Source of the DNA: an uncultured bacterium
GTDB lineage: Bacteria; Cyanobacteriota; Vampirovibrionia; Gastranaerophilales; Gastranaerophilaceae
Assembly (NCBI GenBank): GCA_900314375.1
Contig: OMVC01000026.1
Location: forward strand, 1 to 10,831
Length of the DNA: 10,831 nucleotides
Reading direction: 5' to 3'
Part shown: in pieces, positions 5,984 to 10,831 of the stretch
How positions within the stretch are numbered: position 1 is the first letter of the stretch
How the letters are laid out: every line of letters begins with the position of its first letter
Made by a program: the position numbers and the translations under genes
Notes under the pieces: model-generated
The model's input: only the letters and a program-made list of their open reading frames with translations
Database searches by the model: none
What the model was told of the DNA's origin: nothing

Positions 5984-6901
5984 TCACCTAACTTTCTTTA
6001 CAACATAAGATGTCCATTGATCTTGCTTAATTTCTTCAACTATCTGTAAGTTTTCTTTTTCTATTGCATCAAGTACCATTTGTTTTTTCTCATCCAAAAT
6101 ACCGCTCAATGACATCAATGCGCCGTCTTTCATAATATTTTTTAAATCACCCATAATCTCTGCCAAAACAAAATGCAAAATATTTGCAACAACAAAATCA
6201 AACTTATCGTTAATTTTATCAGCAGAGCCAAGTTCAAATACACACTCAACACCATTTTTAATTGCATTTTCTTTTGCAACATCTATTACTGTTTCATCGG
6301 TATCGCAACCGTAAACATAAGAAGCTCCCAGCCTCTTTGCTAATATAGACAAAATTCCCGACCCCATACCAATATCTGCAACTCTGTCTCCTTGCTTTAA
6401 ATATTTTTCCAACGCCTTCATACACAATTGGGTGGTTTGATGTGTGCCTGTACCAAAAGCACAACCGGGTTCAAGTTTTATAACAATTTCATTATTTTTT
6501 GGTTCATAATCAATCCAATCCGGAACAACCGCAATTTTATCCGTCACATGGGTTACATCCCATTTTTCTTTCCATTTAACAGACCAATCTTCATTGTGCT
6601 TTTCTTCTAATGAAAATTCCCACGAGCCCAAATCCAATTCGCTTAATCCGCGCTTTAAAAATTCATTACGATATTCGTCCAAAAGGTTTCCGATTTGCGC
6701 AAACATATCTTCATAAGGGGTATCCTTCTGCAAGAAAACGCGTAAATTTCCTTCGGTTGTATTTGTCATTTCAAGGTCTTTATACGTTTCTTCGGCAAGA
6801 ATAACCCCTTCACAAACAAAGTTTTCAAAGAAAATTTCTGAAATGATATCTTCCATTTCAGGGTTGATTTTTAGTTGTAATTCATAATATGTTGAATCCA
6901 T
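5984..6901 (-). CDS. prmA: Ribosomal protein L11 methyltransferase
   Basis: PrmA trimethylates ribosomal protein L11 using S-adenosylmethionine. The frame is open back to 6928, but those nine extra residues (MRERERERG) come from a purine-rich DNA repeat. The ATG at 6901 gives 305 residues, near the usual 293-315, and starts MDSTYYELQL like other family members. An N-terminal L11-binding domain is followed by NEDWSVKWKEKW (103-114), the family block EPGCAFGTGTHQTT (144-157; normally HPTT), the SAM motif VADIGMGSGIL (174-184), the acidic D200 of motif II, VVANIL (237-242) and LSGIL (265-269). GGGAG within the repeat at 6908-6912 is the probable ribosome binding site. The gene lies between accA and kdsB. 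Confidence 0.93.
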   Translation of the reverse strand: MDSTYYELQLKINPEMEDIISEIFFENFVCEGVILAEETYKDLEMTNTTEGNLRVFLQKDTPYEDMFAQIGNLLDEYRNEFLKRGLSELDLGSWEFSLEEKHNEDWSVKWKEKWDVTHVTDKIAVVPDWIDYEPKNNEIVIKLEPGCAFGTGTHQTTQLCMKALEKYLKQGDRVADIGMGSGILSILAKRLGASYVYGCDTDETVIDVAKENAIKNGVECVFELGSADKINDKFDFVVANILHFVLAEIMGDLKNIMKDGALMSLSGILDEKKQMVLDAIEKENLQIVEEIKQDQWTSYVVKKVR

Positions 6902-6902
6902 A

Positions 6903-6939
6903 CCCCTCTCCCTTTCCCTCTCCCTCAAGGGGCGAGGGG
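6903..6939. repeat. GC-rich purine/pyrimidine palindromic repeat
   Basis: On the plus strand CCCTCTCCC occurs twice (6904-6912 and 6916-6924), followed by GGGGCGAGGGG (6929-6939). The second copy and the last block can fold into a hairpin (6916-6920 with 6934-6938 and 6922-6924 with 6930-6932, one mismatch). The block is almost purely GC-rich in otherwise AT-rich DNA. On the minus strand it provides the purine-rich ribosome binding site of prmA, and folding could mask that site. It looks like a dispersed palindromic element, but only one copy is in the window. Confidence 0.65.
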
Positions 6940-6948
6940 ATATATATA

Positions 6949-7902
6949 TTATTCTATAAATGAACCCATTTTACGGAATTTATCATAGCGCTGATTTCGC
7001 AAATCTTCCCCTGACATTCCGTCCAATTCAGATAAAGCATTCAATATCGTTGACTTCATTTCACTTGCCATTACTTCATAATCAGTATGAGCACCGCCCA
7101 TCGGCTCTTTTATCATTCCGTCAATTATACCAAATTTCAATAAATGCGGAGCAGTAATTTTTAGAGCCGTTGCCGCTTCTAAATTTTTTGAAGCATCACG
7201 CCATAAAATAGACGCACAACCTTCAGGTGAAATAACCGTATAATATGCATGCTCAAGCAGATAAACTTTATTTGCAACTGCTAAACCCAAAGCTCCACCG
7301 GAACAACCTTCGCCCGAAACAATAGCAATTACAGGAACTTTTAGTTTTTGCATTTCTTTTAAATTATATGCAATAGCCGCCCCTTGTGCATGCTTTTCTG
7401 CACTTATACCAGGGTACGCCCCCGGAGTATCAATTATTGTTATTATCGGCAAATTAAACTTATTTGCATGATAAAAGAGCCTTAACGCTTTGCGATACCC
7501 TTCCGGTTGAGGCATACCAAAGTTATATTCCAAATTTTCTTTAGTAGATTTACCCTTCATTGTACCGATTATCATAACAGGACGACCGTCAAGCTTTGCC
7601 AAACCACCGACTATAGCCCTGTCATCAGTTCCGACTCTGTCTCCATGAAGTTCTACAAAATCGGTACACATCAAATTTACATAATCCAAAAATTTTGGAC
7701 GTTCAGGATGACGCGCGATTTGCATCTTTTGAGCAGGATTCAAATTTTCAAACAATTCTTTTTTGAATTCTGCAGCCTCATGCTCCAGTGTTTCTATATC
7801 TTTATTCAAGTCCATTCCTGATTCTAAACTCATTTGTTTCAATTTTTCAATTTCCTTTTGAATTTCTAATATTGGTTTTTCAAAATCAAATGCTGTTGAC
7901 AT
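6949..7902 (-). CDS. accA: Acetyl-CoA carboxylase, carboxyltransferase subunit alpha
   Basis: AccA is the alpha half of the carboxyltransferase that moves CO2 from carboxybiotin to acetyl-CoA, making malonyl-CoA for fatty-acid synthesis; it works as an alpha2-beta2 complex with AccD. It is 317 residues (E. coli 319). An N-terminal helical region is followed by HPERP (65-69), GDR...DDRAIVGG (87-100), NFGMPQPEGYRKALRL (127-142), DTPGAYPG (158-165), GEGCSGGAL (197-205) and SPEGCASILW (225-234). The cysteine at 200 replaces the glycine found in many homologues. AAGGAG at 7914-7919, inside the end of accD, precedes the ATG by 11 bases, and only three bases separate the genes. The biotin carrier and carboxylase genes (accB, accC) are not in the window. 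Confidence 0.96.
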   Translation of the reverse strand: MSTAFDFEKPILEIQKEIEKLKQMSLESGMDLNKDIETLEHEAAEFKKELFENLNPAQKMQIARHPERPKFLDYVNLMCTDFVELHGDRVGTDDRAIVGGLAKLDGRPVMIIGTMKGKSTKENLEYNFGMPQPEGYRKALRLFYHANKFNLPIITIIDTPGAYPGISAEKHAQGAAIAYNLKEMQKLKVPVIAIVSGEGCSGGALGLAVANKVYLLEHAYYTVISPEGCASILWRDASKNLEAATALKITAPHLLKFGIIDGMIKEPMGGAHTDYEVMASEMKSTILNALSELDGMSGEDLRNQRYDKFRKMGSFIE

Positions 7903-7905
7903 TTT

Positions 7906-8781
7906 TTATTGTACTCCTTGTTCATGCATAGACAGAATATTTGCCAGAGTATCTCTCAATTCTTTTCTTGGAGATACAATATCTACCTGTCCATACTTCA
8001 TCAGATACTCCGCTGTTTGGAAATCTGACGGTAATTTTTGTCTTATTGTCTGTTCTATAACTCTTCTGCCGGCAAAACCGACTCTTGCACCTTGCTCTGC
8101 AACAATAATATCGCCTAAAGTGCCAAAGCTTGCAGTTACACCGCCAAAAGTAGGGTCTGTAATTACGTTTACATATAATAAACCCGCTTCATCCAACCTT
8201 GCGCAAGCGCAGGATGTTTTAGCCATCTGCATCAAACTCAATGCGCTTTCTTGCATTCGCGCACCGCCTGATGATGTGACGGCAATTACAGGAAGTCTTA
8301 ATTCTATAGCTTTTTCAATTATACGCGTCACCTTTTCTCCGACAACACTGCCCATTGAACCGCCCATAAAATCAAAATCCATAACAGCAAAAGCTGTTTT
8401 ATGACCTTCAATTGTTCCGATACCCGTAATTACGGCATCGTTTAAGCCTGTCTTTTCCTGCGCTTTTGCAATTCTGTCTTTGTAGCTTTCGGTATCGACA
8501 AAATCCAAAGGATCTGTCGGTTTGATGTCGCCAAAATATTCTTCAAAAGAACCTTCATCAAACAATTGCTCGATTCTTGTTCTTGCACTTACCCTGAAAT
8601 GATAATCACATACAGGACAAACCATACTGTTTTCTTCTATATCTTTTTTCAACAGTTGAGCATTACAATGAACGCATTTAGTCCACAAGTCAGGATTTGC
8701 TTCAATCTCAACTCTTGCTTCCAAGGCTCTGCGTTGAATTTGAGCTTCTTTACGTTTTTCAAACCAATCTTGAACTGTCAT
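7906..8781 (-). CDS. accD: Acetyl-CoA carboxylase, carboxyltransferase subunit beta
   Basis: AccD is the zinc-ribbon beta half of the carboxyltransferase, partner of AccA encoded directly downstream. It is 291 residues (E. coli 304). The four-cysteine zinc ribbon is intact (C36, C39, C55, C58). The crotonase-like core has FMGGSMGSVVGEK (138-150), SSGGARMQES (170-179), PTFGGVTASFG (210-220) and GFAGRRVIEQT (235-245). AAAAGGA at 8791-8797 lies nine bases before the ATG. It is the first gene of the run that continues through accA, prmA and kdsB, and has its own AT-rich promoter region upstream. No binding site for a fatty-acid regulator was recognised. Confidence 0.96.
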   Translation of the reverse strand: MTVQDWFEKRKEAQIQRRALEARVEIEANPDLWTKCVHCNAQLLKKDIEENSMVCPVCDYHFRVSARTRIEQLFDEGSFEEYFGDIKPTDPLDFVDTESYKDRIAKAQEKTGLNDAVITGIGTIEGHKTAFAVMDFDFMGGSMGSVVGEKVTRIIEKAIELRLPVIAVTSSGGARMQESALSLMQMAKTSCACARLDEAGLLYVNVITDPTFGGVTASFGTLGDIIVAEQGARVGFAGRRVIEQTIRQKLPSDFQTAEYLMKYGQVDIVSPRKELRDTLANILSMHEQGVQ

Positions 8782-8820
8782 TATATATTTTCCTTTTAAT
8801 AATATATCCCTAATAATATA

Positions 8821-8859
8821 ATTATATCACGATTATATTATAACAAAAAATATATATCA
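8821..8859 (-). promoter_or_regulatory. Probable accD promoter(s)
   Basis: The 100-base gap before accD is almost all A and T. On the minus strand TTGATA (8854-8859) and TATAAT (8832-8837) are 16 bases apart, and a second TATAAT (8821-8826) is preceded by TGA, forming the same extended -10 seen at the AHAS-like gene. Either could drive accD. Such hexamers are easy to find in this composition, so the exact start is uncertain. No convincing terminator follows the serpin-like gene, so readthrough from upstream is possible. Confidence 0.5.
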
Positions 8860-8881
8860 AAATCTTTATATAATCTTAAAA

Positions 8882-9976
8882 TTAATTTTTACCCGTTTCG
8901 TTCAACTTCGCAACATCAACTACACGCATTGCAAAATACGGAACATGTTTATCTTTTTCGATTAAGAAGAGTACAAAATTTTTATTAAAATAGAAATAAC
9001 GTATTTGCGGTCTAAAACCCGGAGCAGCAGAAGTCGCCATCATCATTGCTGCTTCACTTTTTAATTTTACGCCTTCATTATCCATTTTAAAATCTATTGT
9101 TTCTATCGTCTTATCGATTCTAAAATCAGTACCTTTTATACTTTTGCCTTCAACCTCTTTAAAGTTTGTTATCTCATAAAGACTGATTTCAGGGACTTTA
9201 AATCTGTCATTATGTCCGAAATATTTTTCACCTTCGTATTTATCGGATTTAGTCTTTATATCTTCAAAATACTCATTTAGTTTTTTTACATCATCAGTTC
9301 TGTATAATATAACCTCATCATTGGATTTGGTATGCAATTTAACTGCATAATCATCCTCTGAATTGTAAAATAATGCGGTTAAATTTTTATACAATTTATA
9401 ACTGCTGTCTGCCTTTACTCCAAAATATTTTACTTTTTTGGGATTTGTGCCAAAAGTTTCTTCATCTAACTTCTCGAAAGCCTCCAAGAATTTGAAATCT
9501 TTTTTCAACATTGCATAAATAAGCATCTTTTGAGGGTCATAAGTAAAATCTATCAATCCCAAAATATCGCTTGTTTCGTTAAACTTTTCTTTTATGCCTG
9601 TTTCTATTTCTTTTTTTAATTTTGGTGAAACAATACCAAATTTTGTATAATATGAATCCTCGCTAATATCGGTTTTATTAAATTCTCTTTTATTTAAACT
9701 TTTACCTGTATCATTCGTACCGCCAACAAACTCTAACGGCCCTTTTACAATATTATCAATCACTTCATTCCAAACAATCTGAAATGTGCCGACCCATATA
9801 GTATTGCCGTTAGCGACTTCTGAATCCATAGTCGGCAATACTTTTGTTTTCTGCTCAATTACGGAGCTTCCGGACTTGACAGAAGATGTATTTTTCCTGA
9901 AATGACAAGCTTTTACCACAGGAACAACAGAAGCAATAACACAAACTGACATTAACATTATTATAAATTTCTTCAT
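8882..9976 (-). CDS. Secreted serpin-like protein, possible lipoprotein
   Basis: A 364-residue exported protein. The N-terminus is a signal peptide; VVKAC (C24) could be a lipobox, though Lys at -2 is unusual, otherwise type I cleavage occurs nearby. The rest resembles a divergent serpin. The helix F to strand 3A region reads KFNETSDILGLIDF, then IYAMLKKDFKFLEAF. FKVPEISLY (259-267) fits the serpin LPKF strand. DNEGVKLKSEAAMMMATSAAP (299-319) resembles the hinge and reactive loop. FYFNKNFVLFL (328-338) matches the serpin signature except Asn for the Pro/Ser/Thr, and RVVDV fits the GRVVNP end. The early shutter segment is poorly matched, so inhibitory ability is doubtful. The start overlaps the upstream gene by four bases (ATGA), with AAGGA at 9986-9990. 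It is the last gene of the BlaI-like operon. The fold call is from eye alignment. Confidence 0.65.
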   Translation of the reverse strand: MKKFIIMLMSVCVIASVVPVVKACHFRKNTSSVKSGSSVIEQKTKVLPTMDSEVANGNTIWVGTFQIVWNEVIDNIVKGPLEFVGGTNDTGKSLNKREFNKTDISEDSYYTKFGIVSPKLKKEIETGIKEKFNETSDILGLIDFTYDPQKMLIYAMLKKDFKFLEAFEKLDEETFGTNPKKVKYFGVKADSSYKLYKNLTALFYNSEDDYAVKLHTKSNDEVILYRTDDVKKLNEYFEDIKTKSDKYEGEKYFGHNDRFKVPEISLYEITNFKEVEGKSIKGTDFRIDKTIETIDFKMDNEGVKLKSEAAMMMATSAAPGFRPQIRYFYFNKNFVLFLIEKDKHVPYFAMRVVDVAKLNETGKN

Positions 9977-10347
9977 TTATCTTTTTCCTTTATATTTAAA
10001 TATTTCCAAAAACCGGTAAAAAATCCGTTTTTCTTGTGCAAAATAGGAGCATTTGAATAAAATTCCTTATAATTATCAATAATATTTTGCGGTAAATCTT
10101 CCCCTTTTGCAAGCGTATTTGAAATAAATTCCAAATAATCGTCTTGTTCTTCTTTAAACAATTCATCTTTAGCACGAATATCTTCATCGGCTTCATAATG
10201 AATAAGCGCATGATACGCAGCTATTAAAGTTTCATCTTTCACGTCTTTTGGATAATTCATCATTGCCTGACGGACAGACAATTCACCCAAGCGCACCTTC
10301 ATTAATAAACGTGCGACGAACTTTCTATCTTCTATAAAATCGGACAT
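9973..10347 (-). CDS. Unknown charged protein in the BlaI-like operon
   Basis: A 124-residue protein not recognised as a known family. It has no signal peptide or clear membrane segment. The chain is mostly helical in character and acidic in the middle (ADEDIRAKDELFKEEQDD), with a more aromatic, basic C-terminal stretch (FFTGFWKYLNIKEKDK). The N-terminal half (RKFVARLLMKVRLGELSVRQAM) could be a small helical domain. It starts three bases after the blaI-like stop, with only a poor GG as ribosome binding site, so it probably depends on translation of the repressor gene. Its end overlaps the serpin-like start by four bases. Its placement between a repressor and an exported protein suggests a cytoplasmic or membrane-associated partner, but nothing in the sequence shows which. 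Confidence 0.75.
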   Translation of the reverse strand: MSDFIEDRKFVARLLMKVRLGELSVRQAMMNYPKDVKDETLIAAYHALIHYEADEDIRAKDELFKEEQDDYLEFISNTLAKGEDLPQNIIDNYKEFYSNAPILHKKNGFFTGFWKYLNIKEKDK

Positions 10348-10350
10348 AAA

Positions 10351-10695
10351 TTATTTTACCAATAATTCAACAGTTTCTCTTTCAACAAAGCGAACCATTT
10401 CTGCGGTATTTCCGTCAAAGAAATTGTCGGTAAATTCTTTCATCATATCCAAAGCCATTTCACGCTTGTCCATTGTTACATTATAGAAAAACTTTTTACC
10501 TGTTTTATATCTGACTAAAATACTTTTGGCAACCAATCTGTCCATTACGGTTTTTATTGTCGTATATGCCCTTTCGACACCGTTAGATGATAATGCATCC
10601 ACAACATCCTGAATAGAGATATCTCTGTCTTCATTTTCAGATGTCAAACTCCAAAATGTGTTTAATATTTCCATTTCTAAAAAGCCGCATGCCAT
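10351..10695 (-). CDS. BlaI/MecI/CopY-family transcriptional repressor
   Basis: A 114-residue winged-helix repressor of the BlaI/MecI family. The pattern LEMEILNTFW near the N-terminus, then AYTTIKTVMDRLVAKSILVRYKTGKKFFYNVTMD as recognition helix and wing, fits the DNA-binding domain. The C-terminal FTDNFFDGNTAEMVRFVERE matches the dimerisation helix. The length is close to BlaI (about 126). AGGAG at 10703-10707, seven bases upstream, supports the ATG at 10695. In classical systems BlaI is cleaved after a BlaR1/MecR1 M56-peptidase sensor is triggered; no such gene is present to the left and the window ends soon to the right, so the sensor is unknown. A palindrome over its own promoter suggests autoregulation. 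It heads an operon with the 124-residue protein and the serpin-like protein. No beta-lactamase is seen. Confidence 0.88.
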   Translation of the reverse strand: MACGFLEMEILNTFWSLTSENEDRDISIQDVVDALSSNGVERAYTTIKTVMDRLVAKSILVRYKTGKKFFYNVTMDKREMALDMMKEFTDNFFDGNTAEMVRFVERETVELLVK

Positions 10696-10720
10696 AATAA
10701 ATCTCCTATTTATTTTATAT

Positions 10721-10739
10721 TACTATAATTGTAATACAA
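10721..10739. promoter_or_regulatory. Putative BlaI-type operator in the blaI promoter
   Basis: TACTATAATTGTAATACAA. The core 10721-10736 is an imperfect palindrome (6 of 8 pairs) with an AATT centre and TACTAT/GTAATA halves, similar to MecI/BlaI operators. It covers the -10 of the blaI promoter, as an autoregulated repressor needs, and shares 17 of 19 bases with 668-686. Confidence 0.5.
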
Positions 10740-10755
10740 AATAAAAATTTTACAA
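10728..10755 (-). promoter_or_regulatory. Promoter of the blaI-like operon
   Basis: On the minus strand TTGTAA (10750-10755) and TACAAT (10728-10733) are 16 bases apart. Transcription would start near 10721, giving a leader of about 25 bases with AGGAG at 10703-10707. A further TATAAT at 10786-10791 could be a second, distal start. Confidence 0.5.
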
Positions 10756-10802
10756 CACCCTTATTAGAAACTTTACATAATTAATATTATAGGAATGTAG
10801 TG

Positions 10803-10823
10803 AGAAATTAAGAATTTCTTTTT
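10803..10823 (+). terminator. Weak hairpin with T tract at window edge
   Basis: AGAAATT (10803-10809) pairs with AATTTCT (10813-10819) around AAG, followed by four more T. It has the form of a weak plus-strand terminator, but no plus-strand gene lies before it, so it may be a chance hairpin. Confidence 0.2.
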
Positions 10824-10831
10824 GTTCATTC

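Noticed and set aside
6902..6928. Nine-residue extension MRERERERG of PrmA
   Set aside because: It is low-complexity translation of the purine repeat; the ATG at 6901 has a ribosome binding site and a family-like N-terminus.
7507..7821. Plus-strand frame inside accA
   Set aside because: accA is a complete, conserved gene here and the product of this frame resembles no protein family.
8782..8881. Specific regulator site in the AT-rich accD leader
   Set aside because: Short inverted repeats such as AATATAAT/ATTATATT are present, but they carry too little information in nearly pure A/T sequence and do not fit a FapR-type operator.

Overview
The window is AT-rich chromosomal DNA carrying mostly housekeeping genes. 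Short intergenic gaps, start/stop overlaps of 1-4 bases and GGAG-type ribosome binding sites point to a compact bacterial genome. KdsB (CMP-Kdo synthesis) implies a Gram-negative envelope with Kdo, and several small exported proteins fit this. AccD, AccA, PrmA, KdsB and RNase PH all match bacterial families over nearly full length. A low-GC, Gram-negative, possibly gut-associated lineage such as the Gastranaerophilales (non-photosynthetic Cyanobacteria relatives) would fit, but this is a guess from composition and gene style. No rRNA, tRNA, CRISPR array, transposase or phage gene was found.

Left part (1-3299). A compact PHP-domain phosphoesterase (minus strand) is divergent from a plus-strand cluster: a multi-pass membrane protein, a 72-residue zinc-ribbon-like protein, RNase PH (rph) and two small exported, charged helical proteins. 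Four of these five genes are linked by 1-4 base overlaps or gaps. A perfect 18-bp terminator hairpin closes the cluster.

Middle (3362-5248). An acetohydroxyacid synthase-like catalytic subunit gene has its own strong extended -10 promoter, whose -35 begins at the base of the preceding terminator. No regulatory subunit gene follows. There is only a doubtful 44-codon ORF, then a bidirectional terminator shared with the convergent kdsB.

Right part (5242-10695, all minus strand). Read in transcription order, blaI-like repressor, a 124-residue unknown protein and a secreted, serpin-like protein form one operon. Next, from an AT-rich promoter, come accD, accA, prmA and kdsB, which link fatty-acid synthesis (malonyl-CoA), ribosomal protein L11 methylation and LPS Kdo activation. 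A GC-rich purine/pyrimidine palindromic repeat lies between accA and prmA and supplies the prmA ribosome binding site.

The most interesting points are these. (1) The BlaI-type repressor operon ends in a serpin-like lipoprotein candidate and has no visible BlaR1-type protease. (2) The blaI promoter and the divergent promoter near position 675, about 10 kb apart, share a near-identical 19-base palindromic element, suggesting a BlaI regulon that also covers the PHP and membrane-protein genes. (3) The acetohydroxyacid synthase-like enzyme has unusual residues at substrate-channel and herbicide-site positions, a short C-terminus and no adjacent small subunit.
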